Part shown: positions 47,439-60,533 of the stretch, piece by piece
Layout: each line of letters begins with the position of its first letter
How positions within the stretch are numbered: position 1 is the stretch's first letter
DNA from: Rhizopus sp. PT2906
Lineage: Eukaryota > Mucoromycota > Mucoromycetes > Mucorales > Rhizopodaceae
DNA: 64,000 nt
Direction: 5' to 3'
Assembly (NCBI GenBank): GCA_025529335.1
Contig: JAMYHX010000014.1
Coordinates: 124,001 to 188,000 of the forward strand
Made by a program: the position numbers and the translations under genes
Notes under the pieces: model-generated
What the model was told of the DNA's origin: nothing
The model's database searches: none
Seen by the model: only the letters and a program-made list of their open reading frames with translations

Positions 47439-48408
47439 TCAAAAGGGTACTGAAAAGTCCTTGAACGTGTATGCAAAGCTTCTAATGTACCAAAAGTCAA
47501 AATATATCCAAAACAAGGTGCTGACGATATTAGCAGCATAGAGAATCATACGAATAAATGATGGTTTTGAATTCTGTTTAAAGAGAGCAACATATATATA
47601 TATATTAGACATTCATCAAGTAGTATATTATTCCTTAAAAGTTAACAATGTACAACCACACTATCGATATCATAAAGAGGGTATTTTGTCTGCGTTCATA
47701 GATGTACAGCTTAAGATGTTATCAAAAGATAAAGCACAGCCCTTGAAAGACATGGCAAATGTTGTTATCTTTTAGGCCACAGAATGTGTTATCAGATCAA
47801 TAACAAAAATATAGTCAGTCAGTTTAGGAAATATATCCCTTGAACACAAAGTCGCTCTGTGTTTGACAAGGTTCTAATTCGCACACACGTGTTATGTCTA
47901 CAACAAAAATTAGATGCATTACCAAAGTCGACATGGAAAACGTGAGGCTGTCATTGCAGTTGTCTGCCAAAGGTTCCTTCACTATTGTTCTTTGGTAAGG
48001 ATTGTTGAATGGCAGAATGGCAGTAGAGGCTCTTAATCTCCGAACATTAGTTCTTTGGTCATACTTTAAGCAGACAAGTTGATCTCAGATTAAGCTTGTA
48101 TCAATAAGAATGGGTAATATTAAGATGATAGGAGCATATCTTGAGCAAATAGCATATATGAAGGGAGAAAGAAGGGCTATAGAAATGTCAGAAGCAAAGG
48201 AAGGAAAAGCTAAACCATGAACAATGGACAAGGCCAATCAGGCAAGAAATATATACCAAAGGGCTATCGGATAATTCTTGGATAAAAATATAAAGTGCGC
48301 GCTGCATTGAAATCGATTTGGTCCATGTTATTACGGATACACTGAGCTATTTGTTGCTTGTTGGCTGGTTCTTTCACTTTCTTCTATCGATGCTTTGTTC
48401 GGCTCCAT
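47439..48408 (-). CDS. probable multi-exon membrane-protein gene, exons not resolved
   Basis: An ATG at 48408 in good context (gccATGG) opens MEPNKASIEESERTSQQATN. A donor follows, and an exon in phase reads AHFIFLSKNYPIALW. At the other end a clear acceptor (pyrimidines then AAACAG) precedes NSKPSFIRMILYAANIVSTL and FWIYFDFWYIRSFAYTFKDF, ending SVPF at the TGA at 47439. These are hydrophobic like membrane helices. A third open stretch (RASTAILPFNNPYQRTIVKE) lies near 47965-48035. I could not join all pieces in one phase, so the middle of the model is open. No family was recognised. Confidence 0.35.
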
Positions 48409-48589
48409 GGCAAACTAAAATTCACTTGAAGGATATCATTAATTCCTTGATGAAGAGGAGACTGGCAACAATATAGCTTTTGTAAGCAATCTAGATGATA
48501 GATTATGCATCGATGACATTACCTGACAACAAATACATCAAACCCCGCCTCTTCCCCAATGTTTGCACTAAGCATATTTGAAAGGAGAG

Positions 48590-48628
<39 letters not shown>

Positions 48629-49406
48629 ACAAACACACATACATAATCAACAAAAGTACATATTTGGAACCAGAGAACTTTCGCAATAAAAAAGAACAGC
48701 TTACGATCATAGGATCGAGGAAAGAAGATAGGTTCTGGATCGAGTAAATATAAAGTGTACTAACTTCAGCCTGAACAAGCAAAGATACAAACACTTTTAT
48801 TTAACAACAGCTATATTCAAAGAAAGGAATAAAAGAAAGTGTAAAGATAGATTAAAAATCCTGTCATTTATTGTATTTATAGGCTACTTGACAACTTGTG
48901 TGTCGATTCTTGGCGGAGAGACAAAAATGAAGTAGCGCAAAAAGATTCTGCCGCCAAATATATTTTCAGTAACATATTCATATGAAATGATGTTTAAAAA
49001 TATAAAATGATAAAAAAGGAAACGGATGAAAAAAAAAAAAAGACAAGGGAAGGAAAAGACTAATAAGAAAGGGAGACGATAATAATAAGAAGAAAAGCCA
49101 TAAAGATAAGCCTTTTCTTTTTTTGAATTCGCAGTTACAATGAAATTAAAATGAGTTTATTTTTTGCCCCCCTTCTAACTTTACACAATTTCCATATAAA
49201 GAGTCTTTTGCGTGCATTTATATTTAGTGTAATTGTAGCCTTTTTTTCAGTTCAGTTCCACCTTTCTTTCTACTTTGGAACTTTTTCTTTAAAAAGCTTT
49301 TCCTTCTTTACTCTTTTTCTTTATATTATATTATTATCATTATTATTATTATTACTTTTATATTTTACGAACTAACGAATTTTTATAACATCATATTATT
49401 ACTCAA
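48409..49406. other. spacer with a 38-nt poly-A tract
   Basis: It includes the A38 run at 48590-48627 and further A-rich stretches. The 3' end is the promoter and leader of the kinesin gene. A short minus-strand segment (MLSANIGEEAGFDVFVV, from 48570) is open but could not be connected to a gene. Confidence 0.4.
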
Positions 49407-52400
49407 ATGAGTGGAAGTAATATCAAGGTCGTTGTACGTTGTAGACCTTTAAATTCTCGAGGTATAAATATAGATAATGTCTGTATTTATCATCACATTT
49501 ACACATTTACAATAGAAAAGGCTAGAGGAGCACCATGTCTTATTCGAATGGAAGGAAATAAAACTATCATCACAAAACCAGCAACCCAGGGACCAAAACC
49601 AACTCCGGAAGATGTAAAAGCTTTCACATTTGATCAATCTTATTGGTCTGCAGATAAAAACGACCCAGATTATGCAGATCAAGAACGTGTCTATAATGAT
49701 CTTGGCAAAGAGCTTTTGGATCATGCATTTGATGGATATAATTGTTGTATTTTTGCATGTTGGTATTTGGATGATATCAAATGACTTTTTTTTTTACTTA
49801 TAATTTTTTTTTACTATAGATGGTCAAACAGGCGCAGGCAAATCATATTCAATGGTGACATATAAACTATTGTAACCATAAACATTCACTAACCCAGATA
49901 TATGATGTAGATGGGTTATGGTGAGGACAAAGGTATTATTCCAAGAACTTGCTGTGAATTATTCGAACGTATCAACCAAAAGTCAACCAACAATCTTCAG
50001 TATCAAGTGGAAGTATCTTATATCGAAATTTACAATGAGAAAGTAAGAGATTTACTCAACCCTCGCAACAAAGGAAATCTTAAAGTAAGAGAACATCCCG
50101 TTTTGGGTCCCTACGTACAAGATCTTTCTCGTCTGGCTGTCAACTCTTATGAAAACATTGATCAACTGATGGATGAAGGAAATAAGGCTAGAACAGTTGC
50201 AGCAACCAACATGAACGAAACATCATCTCGTTCCCATGCAGTGTTCACCATTTTTGTCACTCAGCGTTTACATGATCCAGAAACAAAGCAGACAAGTGAA
50301 AAGGTGGCTCGTATCAGGTAATTTTTTCTTTTTTAAAAAATGGATAAAAGTTATATGCTAAGCCCAAAGAAAGCCTTGTCGATTTGGCTGGTAGTGAAAG
50401 AGCAAACAGTACAGGAGCAACAGGTGTCCGTTTGAAGGAAGGTGCCAACATCAATAAATCATTAACAACACTTGGTAAAGTCATCGCTGGACTTGCAGAA
50501 CAAGCATCGGCCGATCCCAAGAAGGGTTCCAAGAAAAAGGATGCTTCATTTATACCCTTTCGTGATTCTGTAAAATAAGCTTTCTTTTGTTTTGATTTTG
50601 ACGTGATAGATGTCTAATTAACGTCATTTAGGTACTCACTTGGTTACTCAAAGATTCTTTGGGTGGTAACTCAAAGACATGTATGATCGCAGCTATTTCA
50701 CCAGCAGATTATGACGAAACTCTTAGTACCTTGAGATACGCTGATCAAGCCAAAAAGATCAAGACAAAGGCTGTGGTCAATGAAGATCCGAATGCCAAGG
50801 TTATGCGTGAACTCAAGGATGAAGTGGAAGCTCTTCGTCAAGCTCTAATGGTATATGCTCCTGCTGAAGTTGAAAAAATCGCAGCCACAGCAAAAGGAAA
50901 GAAGGCACCAGCCAAATCAACTACACCTCCTACAGCCGCAGCACATCCTACAGGCTCAAAGTCGACCGTGGTCTTTACAGATGCTTCTGGACATACAACT
51001 CAGCTCACAAAAGAGGAAATGGTCGAACAGCTGCAAACAACGGAAAAATTACTCGGCGACCTGAACCAGACATGGGAAGAAAAAATAAAAAACACCGAAA
51101 AAATTCATCAGGAAAGAGAAAGTGCATTAAAGAGCTTAGGAATCACTATCGAAAAGAACCAAGTGGGCCTTTATACACCCAAGGAAACTCCTTACTTGAT
51201 CAACCTGAACGAAGATCCTCTCATGTCTGAATGCTTAATGTACAATATCAAACCAGGTATCACTCATGTCGATCGTTTCACAGACGAAGGCGAGACCTCG
51301 GTCAGCCACCCTGAAGGTGAATGCGTCATCCGCCTAAGTGGATCTAATATTCAAGACAATCACTGTTACTTTGAAAATATAAATGACACGGTCACTCTCT
51401 ATCCACGTGAGGGCTGCACAACCATGGTTAATGGATTACGTATCTCAGAACCCAAGAAACTCAAGAGTGGTTACCGCATCATTTTGGGAGACTATCACGT
51501 GTTCAGATTCAATAACCCCAGCCAAGCGTTAAAGGAACGGGAAAGCGTTATCTCTACAGATAGTGGCGTGGCTCGTATTGAGGCTAGTGGACCCCCCTCA
51601 CCTGTCCCATCCTCAGAGGAGCGCGAGATGGCCATGTCTCCTCCCTTGGCCTCTGAAGTGATGGATTGGAACTTTGCACGACGAGAGGCAATGCTTAACA
51701 CATACATCAATGATCCCAACTTCAACAACTTTACTGATGAGGATTTGGACAAGCTATTCGACGAAGTAGCCAAGGTACGCGTGATGCGTAAACGACAATC
51801 GACTGGCTCAGACTCTCTCTCTCGCCGTACTTCATCCTCCTCTGTACGTCGAAGCGCTTACTCAGCTACCGCTTCATCTGTGTTCATGGACGACGATGGA
51901 TACTACACCACTGACACAAGTACGACTATTTCTTCATTAACAGAGGATGAGCTCATGCACATGGATGATAAACAAGTGATGGAATATGAACGTCACCGCA
52001 GAAAATACGAAGCCAAGTTACGCCGACTCTCGCGACGCTTCTCCTCAGCCCCTCCCATTATGCTCTCGCCTGCCGAAGCAGCCATTGGCAGAAAAGTGAT
52101 TGCCCACTGGAAGCGAAAGCGAAATATAGCCATGGCTCAAGCCATCTTGAGAAACGACATATACGTACAACAAGCCAACCAGTTAGCAAAGCAGTCTGGC
52201 AAGGATGTCTTTTACCAGTTTGCCGTTGTCTATCATGACGATATCATATCCGCTTCTCACTGGGAAGCAGCCAACTCTTCTCACCATCGATATGGCATAG
52301 ACACCGACCTGCTGAGGGAAAGAAAGCCCTGTGTAGGCATTCAGGTGATTGACTATAAGCACCAATCTACTTATATTTGGTCGATCGAAAAATTTGTCAC

Positions 52401-54424
52401 TCGCCTTCGACACCTTCAAGGTTTGAACTTTGTCACGGACAACAAGAAGCATCTGAAGGGTGATGACCTCTTCTACAACTCGAATGTTCCCTCCTACGTC
52501 CTTGTCGGTTTAGCCAAGGTGCCACTTCAAAACTTGGCTACACAAGTACCTGTCGAGAGTCAGATCTCGGTTCATTGCCGAAACACAGGTCGCTTGATGG
52601 GTAAACTCAAGGTATTAATTGCTCCTATTGCTCGATCTGTCCGAAACCCTTACCGATCCGAAGGAAGTGAGGATGGTCATTTTAGCTACGACGAAGAGAA
52701 CCCACGTAACCTGCTCCATATTGGACAACAACTTGTGTTTGAAATTTCCATTGTGGAAATGACCGAACTCGATCCAAAGCTCTTCTCCCGTGTTCATGCT
52801 CAGTTCCGCCTGTCAAACTTTGGAAGCAACCTCGAAGGTGTCTTTGCCTCTGATTCTGTAGAGCACAGCCAAAAAGACAAGCCCATCGTGTTTAATTACC
52901 ATCAGACACTTTCTATGGCCATCACAGAGGAAATGTTGAACGTCATTCACAACAAGGAAATTGTCTTTGAAGTCTATGGCAAACCTACACAAGCCTATCT
53001 TGATTCACTCATGATCCCCACAGAAGAGCAACAGTCTGCCGATGCCAGCATCATTCCTCCCAAGAAGTTACAGGACGTCCTTACACGTATCCAAATCTGT
53101 GAGATCACAGCTGAAGGTGACTACAAGCCTGTACCGATCGAGACTCAGGAGAATTATGGTAATGTCTTTTCGCTTCAGCAAGGACAACAGCGTCGTGTGG
53201 TCATTTCATTAGAAGATGCAACTGCAGAGTCCGAACTCAACTTTGAGCGTATTGTCGAGGTCCGCATGGGTCAAGTACGTCTTGTAGACGCCAAGGATCG
53301 TATCATTGAGACGCCTGCCTCTGCTCAAGCCGATATCAACCTGAAGCTGATAGACTCTAAACGTAATTCACAGGCAAGTGTGACAGAAGGCCACAAATTG
53401 AGAGCACAGTGCTCCTGGGACAGCTCGCTTCATGACACGCTTCTTCTGAATGCTGTGACACCGAATGCACACAAGGTACTCTTAACCCTGACCTGGATTG
53501 TCCGTAACCAGAACCAATGTGAAATCAAGTTCCAAAAGGAAATTGCAGTCCATATTAAGGATCAGAGCAAGGCAGCTAGCATCAAAAAGAAGTCTGCGAG
53601 CCACAGCCCGAACAAGCGTGCATCTGTCATCATGAACTTTTTTTCGCTCAAGTCCGGTCATCCCAAGAACCACATCTCGTGTCTTTATGTGGTTGAACAT
53701 CAAGCTGAGGTGTTTGGTATCCCCAATATCTGCAAGCAAGATTTACCCTCTCGTGTGTTGGGCGTCTATGCCGATCGCAGACAAAAGATGATTCAAAGGG
53801 AACACGTTGAAGCGACAAGGTACAAGCTGTACTTGAACGAGCAGCTCGACCATCTGTGTGATGAGGTTCCTAATTCAGTTTTGACAAACAAGCCCGACTT
53901 GGATCGTATCTTGAAGATGTGGATGAAGAAAGATTATGAACCTGCTTTGCCACCATCTACGCCTAATCCTACCATTCACCGATGGACTGCACATGTCCAT
54001 CAGATTTTGATGAATGAACGTACAATAGCCAAGAAGGGATTTTTGCAGCGCAAGAATGATACTCAAGGCAAAGAGTGGGAGAAGCTTTGGTGTGTGCTTG
54101 TAGGGTAAAGTAGACAGAGTCATTCGAAAAAGATATCATGACTGACATTCATTATTAGAAATTATATGTTTATGTATGACGATCAATCAGAGACAAATGA
54201 GGTTGATGTGATTCGCATAAGAAATGTACATAAGGAAGATGGAAATACTATGGTAAGTAAAATAAGCTGTATTATGGAATCTATTCTCATGTGCAATGTA
54301 GAAATCAAAAACGTTTTTTACAATTGATACCCTATACACTTCGCATACACTCCAAGCACAGGATAATGCTACTATGATAGAATGGGTGAATACGATTGAT
54401 AAATTATCTCGTTTCTATGGTTAA
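49407..54424 (+). CDS. kinesin-3 motor of the Unc104/KIF1 family
   Basis: The eight exons are 49407..49461, 49516..49758, 49820..49854, 49911..50317, 50374..50569, 50632..54104, 54159..54252 and 54302..54424, about 1541 aa. The motor is N-terminal: IKVVVRCRPLNSR, P-loop YGQTGAGKSYSM, switch I NETSSRSHAVF and switch II LVDLAGSERA. An FHA domain lies near residues 530-605 (CVIRLSGSNIQDNHCYFEN). A KIF1-like/DUF3694 region follows at about 850-1150. A PH domain ends the protein (AKKGFLQRKNDTQGKEWEKL to EWVNTIDKLSRFYG), which in relatives binds phosphoinositides on cargo. Such motors carry endosomes and other vesicles to microtubule plus ends in hyphae. The second intron has a weak GTTGGT donor; both domain ends are complete. 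Confidence 0.96.
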
Positions 54425-54672
54425 GGCTCTTTTTTTTTTATATAACACATTAGAGATTATGCTTATGTTTGTATTTTTACATGTTTTCCCCCCTCAATTC
54501 TATATTTTTCATATCTATGATATGGAATTTATGAACTTCCCTTTTATATCGAGTGTATTCTTACTTTTTTAAAGAAAAGAAAAAACTACATATGTTATTC
54601 CCTTTTAAACTTTTAATATATATCTTTTTTTTAAAAAAAATATACCAACTATAATGATTAAAGACTCATCTA

Positions 54673-57287
54673 TTACTCTTTATTATTCCAGAGGTGTGTA
54701 TTTTTAGCCTCTTCAGGTATTGCTACAGAAATAGTTTGTTGTATCTGTCAGATAATATAAGCAGTGAATTCTTTGTTTTAAACGGTGATTTACCTTCTTT
54801 TCCAACTCTTGCTCAGAATCATAAAGTTCCCCTGTAGATTCGGCTGCTCCTAACAACTTCTTTGTTTACAAAAAGTGTCAGTAATTTCTGTTGAACAGCA
54901 AGTTCGACTTACTCTAACTCGTCTGCGTTTCTTTGCAGGTGACTGTTCTTGAGATGCCAATTCATCCACCTCTTCTTCTTCTGCTTCTTCTATATACTTT
55001 GTATTTACTTTGAGTGCTCTTGAACATCTTCTGGCCGCAGCTCTGTTGTACTTTAATAAAAAAAAAACATAAATGAAAAAAAGATAGATACTACCGTCTC
55101 TTTGGGGCTGTCTATTATCAAAATGCATGAGTGGACTATTTTATCTCAGGGGGAAAAAGACTTACATCTGGTTTCTTACGAGGACCTTTACTGAGATTAG
55201 CTCGCTTTGGAGGGTTTGGATCGACGTTTTCTCTGTTGGATAGGTTCGTAAAGGAAGCATTGACTAGATCAAGTATGTGAATGACAGAGTTATACACGAA
55301 AACTCCTAGCTACATACTTTCATTTGTCTCTTGTACATTTGGTTCAGTACTAACAAATATATATTAGCACCTAGGAGGATCATATATACAAACACACTTA
55401 CTGCTGAAGTTCTTGTCTTTCTCTCTGACGTAGTTGTTCCTTATAGTTCAACACACTGATTTGTGTAACAAGTCTTTTTTGTTCCTTTAGCCATTCTTCT
55501 TTTTCTATTTGATGACTTTATCAAAGTAAGTTTTTGTGCTTGAGTTTTACAACAAGTCATCTATCTACCGATTACGTTCTTCCAACAAGTCCTCGGCTGC
55601 TTTCTAAGCCACGTATAAGAAAAAGCAACAACAACAACAAAAAGGGAGGAAATACCTCGTTATAGTCTTGAAGTTTCTGTATGAGTTCCGCATCTTCTTG
55701 TATTGCATTGGTGTCATCTATTATCAGTTACAAGTGTTATAAGCAAAAGATAAAATATATAAAAATCAACGTAATCACATGAACTAAAGCAATCAATGGC
55801 CATTACTTGGAGATCATCAATGCTGTGATAGGACATTGCATTTAATATAGATGTCTTTTTTTTATATTTTTCTATTTACTGTCCTAAAAGGTTCTTTAAT
55901 GACTCTTGATGTGTTTCCATAGTCGATTTAATATGTTGAATTAGAACACCTTTATTGTTTGCAGAGGATACATGGACACTCAGATCTTGTAAAAAGCGTT
56001 TCATTTCTGTTGTCAAACCCTGTAAAGAATATTGTTGAGCTTCCAAGGACATTCTAAGAGTGTCTAAAATAAGGAAGGGGGAAAGGTTAAGTATGCTCTA
56101 TTAATAAACTATCACACATACCGATCTTTTGTTGATGCTCAGATAATGAATGAGTCAATTCGATGATATCTTGTTGAACAATGGCTTGGGAATGTTTCAA
56201 GTCCTGAAGATTGTCCCATTGATCATATTGTCTTAATTGAACCAAACGCTGCTTGCAATCTCTAATATTGGCGATCCTTTGATTATCTCTTTTGATATTT
56301 AACAAACAAGCTTCACGTAGACTGTTATCCCCATCCTTTTGAGCTTCTTTTGCCCTTTCAATCTGCTTCAGCATATCCTCTAAGCTGGTAAATATGCATT
56401 TAAATGTATCCATACGCTCTATCAGTTTATCTAGCCTATGCTATGTGTGTAAATATAAATGTGAACAACACAGATGTACGACTCATTTTACTTTGTTTTA
56501 ATATAATTTGATCGAATGAGTCCAATCTCGGCCAATTCCTTTGTTAGCTCTTGTTTGTTTTTATACATTTCCAACTTGCTTTGCTCTTCCCTAAGCTGCT
56601 TCTTGAGTTCTTCAATTTCCAGAGACGCCTTTACGTACGCCTTTTCTTTCTCAGCTGCCTTTTTTCTGCATGAATCAGCCAGCATCTCGATGGTATTATC
56701 AAACTCTAATGGAAACGAAGGTTTAGTAACAGGCATCTTTTGCTTAAAGAGGACTTGATCCAAATGACGGCCTGATACTTTAGATGACTGTTTTACGCTT
56801 TCTTGCGAGTTTATTCTTTTGACCGATTGCTTTGGGCTCAGGAACTTTTTCATGTACTCAGCGTCATAACCTGGTTCCTTTTTCTATAACAAAGCTCTAG
56901 TTATATATAATTTTCTAATTTAGCAATAGAAAAGGTTCATTACAATCGCAACAGACAACTTTGAAGGGGTATTTTGTTTAGCTATTATATAATCAGACTT
57001 TCTGCAATCCTGCTTTCTTCAAACTTACGCCTTTTTTGAGATAGTTTTGATGAAAAGAAAGCACTTGGTGGCAAAACAGGTGGCGGAAGGGCTTCCAAAT
57101 CAAACATTTTCATAGACTCAAAGGTAGGTTTTGGCCATGGTGACAACTTTTCTTGTAATTTATCGCTAGTCTTACTTGTCGTATTAGATGGAGACTTCCT
57201 GTGGAAAAGACCAGATATCTTCTTTGGCTTATAGACAAAGTTGAAATCTTCAAGATATTTATCTCTCTTGATACGTTCGTTCGACAT
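54673..57287 (-). CDS. 15-exon coiled-coil protein with basic C-terminal motif
   Basis: A full model of fifteen in-phase exons gives about 616 aa: 57287..57029, 56981..56944, 56883..56492, 56435..56122, 56063..55880, 55822..55779, 55717..55656, 55603..55569, 55515..55402, 55349..55318, 55263..55180, 55111..55095, 55050..54913, 54859..54794 and 54744..54673. The N-terminal third is basic and proline-rich (LEALPPPVLPPSAFFSS). Long coiled coils follow (KASLEIEELKKQLREEQSKL; RDCKQRLVQLRQYDQWDNL). The C-terminal part has RENVDPNPPKRANLS, then ARRCSRALKVNTKYIEE and an acidic stretch before AKKRRRVRV. The RxCSRxxKxxxxY pattern is loosely like the shugoshin C-terminal motif, but the protein order is not typical. 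A nuclear, chromosome or spindle role is a guess. Confidence 0.68.
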
Positions 57288-57375
57288 AAAACAGTTGAAA
57301 AGAGAGAAAAGAAAGCAATTTTTATTAGAAATATGTTATAAATATATACATTTTGCATGTCCAAAAGTGACTACA

Positions 57376-59193
57376 TTAAACAAGCATTTTTGACATGTAA
57401 GGTCCTATATGATCATTATTGTCAGTATAGTCAAAATAATTATACAACAAACACTTACCATCTAAATGATAACCAAGCTTAGCATAATAATGTCTGACGC
57501 CCACACCAGAGATAACACTCAGCTTGACACTTCCATGTTCTTCTCTGGCAATGCGTTCTGCCTCTTCCATCAACAATGTACCAAAACCTTGATGCTGGAA
57601 TTTTGTAGGATCACGATCATGCATGGGTACAACTGAACCATACACATGCAATTCTCGGACGATGGATGTAGGTCCCTGTGTGAGCTCAGGTCTAAATGTT
57701 TGAGGAGAGCATTTTCTTAAACGCAAGAGACCGACCAAGATATCTTGCTCAGGATCTTCATAAGACAAGAATGTTTCCCAGCCACCGTTAGCCACATAAT
57801 CTCGGCGAATGAGTTCCACTTGGTCTGGCTTGATCTTTTGATGAATTTCCGTTATACCCACTTCACGCGTACGCACATCACGACATTCTGTACCCAAATC
57901 CTTCATACGATTCAACGCCAACTCACGCAAGTTACCATGCTCGACACCAGAGGTGACCAAGGGCATAGGAATATCACGCTGAACACGGTACACACGGGTC
58001 CATGGAGGCACGAGGGCCAGAATACGGGCGACGAGATCGACGAGAGCGTTAGGTGTATAGTTTTGATATCTCTTAGTTCTCCATAATTCGTATAAGCCAG
58101 TACCACGAATGACCAAAGTGGGGTAAATCTTTAAACCATCTGATCGGAAAGCAGGGTTCTCGAAATACTCCTTGAACTGTTCTATATCTCTTTCCATACC
58201 AACATTAGGCAAATCAGGCATCATATGTGATACGACCTTGAAACCAGCATCTTTCGCCATCTGGAATGACTCTGTTACTGCCTTGACCGTATGACCTCTG
58301 TTGGTATCTCTTGCGACGTCTTCATATACACTTTGCACACCAATTTCCAAACGAGTACATCCATATCGCAGCATCTGACTCAAATGAGGCTTCAGACAAT
58401 AGTCCGGTCTGGTCTCGATAGTGATACCAATACATTTCGTCTGACTCTGTTGTGAGTATCGAACGGCTTCATCCAAGTCATTACTGGAGTGACCAGAAAG
58501 TGCGTCATGCAGGTTTTGAATAAACCAGTTACGGTAGTCCTCAGGCAAGGACATGAACGTGCCACCCATAATGATGTATTCTACCTTATCGACATTGTGA
58601 CCCAAGCTTCGAAGTTGATCCACACGACCACGGGCTTGTTCATAGGGATCATAACGAGCACGAATGGCTCGCATGGACGTAGGCTCGTATCCAGTATATG
58701 ACTGTGTTGAATATTCAAAATCAGAGTCAGGGCCACCAGGGCAGTAGACACAAATGTTTCCGGTCATGGCAATATGAGGACATCGATGAGGTTTACACAT
58801 GACAGCAACCACTGCGATCTAAATATATACCAAAATCAATATCTCTCTTTTTCACTCTTTGTTGTGAACGTTGATCATTACTTACACCTGAGGCTGTTCG
58901 AATAGGTTTTGCTTTCAGTTTTGGAAGAAGAGCTGCTTTATGCTGTTCAGGGATAGCTGCGATAATTTCGACTAATTTAGGTTGATTTTGTAATTTATTT
59001 CTTCTGGCTGCTCTATTTTTCACTCCATTCAAATTAATGTCTTTTCCTGCCTCAACTGCGGCAACAAGTTCAGCCACAATTTCAGAGCATGTTCGAACCA
59101 AGAGTTCTGCCTAATTTTGTTTGTAAGTTATGGATATTAGCTTAAAGCAATGATATCTACCTGTGAAGGGCCTTTTTTGTTTTTAGTAGACAT
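57376..59193 (-). CDS. ELP3: Elongator catalytic subunit ELP3
   Basis: ELP3 performs the radical step that puts a carboxymethyl group on wobble uridine 34 of tRNAs. The exons are 59193..59161, 59110..58886 and 58818..57376, about 566 aa. After the RTASGIAVVAVMCKPHRC segment the radical-SAM cysteines are in CPHIAMTGNICVYCPGGPDS (CX9CX2C). Conserved blocks such as SYTGYEPTSMRAIRARYDP, EYIIMGGTFMSLPEDYR and TRLEIGVQSVYEDV follow. The C-terminal acetyl-CoA-binding (GNAT) domain shows FQHQGFGTLLMEEAERIA and GVRHYYAKLGYHLDG. Everything needed for activity is present. The start is a short 11-codon exon (MSTKNKKGPSQ). The stop codon is about 90 bp from the start of the next minus-strand gene. Confidence 0.97.
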
Positions 59194-59639
59194 TGTAAGG
59201 AATATATGAACAAGTTGGAAAAGAATAAGAATTGACAGATTTTTATCAAAAGTGACGGCTTTTGAACTTAGAGAGCCAATAAAAAAAAGGCTTGGCCTAA
59301 TAGGTCTTGTGTTGAAAGAGAGAGAAAAGGCGATGGTAGAGTTTAGGATAGTTATGAAAAAAAAAAGAAGGTTAAAGGTTTATATATGTGTTTATGTTCC
59401 ATGTGTTTTTTCAAAAAAGGGACGGAAGGAAATCTATATTATTACACTTTTCACTTTACTTTTTATCAATAAAAGAGAGACAGAGAGAGAGACAGAGAGA
59501 GAATGGTTTATAATCTCGATATGAAAATCACAGAGAAATGAAAACACTATAGTGTTGATGCACTAATGATATGAAAAATAATTTAATTATTGATGCCATC
59601 ATAATTAACAAGTACCGGACTGTTGCAAGACTTTCTAAT
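59194..59639. other. ELP3 upstream region
   Basis: This holds the ELP3 promoter, with a GA-rich tract at about 59474-59501. The plus-strand ORF here is Lys/Arg-rich and low complexity and I do not consider it a gene. Confidence 0.4.
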
Positions 59640-60053
59640 AAATGTAGACTTTATAACTTCCATCAATTGCTTGGTACAAGCTGGTTATAGTTTTTTCTAC
59701 AATTTGCTTGATTTGATTTATCTTTTCTGTAGCTGTATAATAAGAACATAAATACTCTATAACTTTACCATTTACGAAGATGTTTATAATTTCTGGATCC
59801 TTCATTTATTTCTGACCAGTTTATTGAGAGCTACTTGCATCTCTTTTCCAAGCTTTACAAGGTCATCCTCCAAGTTACTATTACGATAGTTTTTTTTTTT
59901 CTTTTTACCTCCACACAAAGAAAAAAAAAAGTTTACAGCGGAGAGAATTTCCAAATAGAGCACAAAGTCAGGAACCAAGACTTGCCCATCTGATAGCTTT
60001 GTTAGATGGTACGTCAACCTAATCATGGCGTTAATAACTATAGTAATTAACAT
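59640..60053 (-). pseudogene. fragment of an unknown multicopy gene
   Basis: On the minus strand RLTYHLTKLSDGQVLVPDFV is followed by a probable intron and NLEDDLVKLGKEMQVALNKL. A frameshift near 59803 follows, and then DPEIINIFVNGKVIEYLCSY and INQIKQIVEKTITSLYQAI. The conserved helical blocks with one frameshift and no start indicate a decayed fragment. It lies directly beside the MITE and Fanzor-like copy 2. I cannot name the family. Confidence 0.45.
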
Positions 60054-60073
60054 TGAAGAGTACTTTTAATTTA

Positions 60074-60458
60074 GGCAAACACCTGGTGCACTAAAAAATG
60101 CACTCAAAATTAGGCTAATACTACGGGTGCTGCCTCTATCCATTACCTATGATGGTGTTAACAAACCTTTTGAATGTATGGCATCACACTAAACACGGCT
60201 TTATAAAGTTATCATCTCGGATTGTTTATTTTCAAGAAGAAGAGAAAAAAAGGAAAAGAAATGTTGTCAGTCTATCAACAAAGACTATTTAGCTCATGTG
60301 TAATTATGATAACATCGTATTTTATATCAGAGAGAGAGTAAACTGGGCAACTTTAGGTTAGGCTTTGATGGTGTGAAGTTGTAAAGTGATGTTGCATGTA
60401 GCACCCCAAGGAAGCGCTTGTAGCATTGACCAATTTTTGAGTGCACCAAGTGTTTGCC
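60074..60458. mobile_element. MITE with TTA target duplication (PIF/Harbinger-type)
   Basis: The 385-bp segment begins GGCAAACACCTGGTGCACT and ends with its near-inverse AGTGCACCAAGTGTTTGCC. The inverted similarity continues inward for about 50 bp with a 12-bp insertion in one arm. It is flanked on both sides by TTA (60071-60073 and 60459-60461), a 3-bp target duplication typical of PIF/Harbinger elements. There is no ORF, so it is non-autonomous. Confidence 0.78.
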
Positions 60459-60533
60459 TTAATTCACCAATTGTATTTGATCATATCAATTTTAGAGACC
60501 AAACAGTGAATTAGATATGGTCTGATATTCTCA

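Noticed and set aside
48519..48794. ORFs crossing the poly-A tract
   Set aside because: They consist largely of a phenylalanine or lysine run from the homopolymer.
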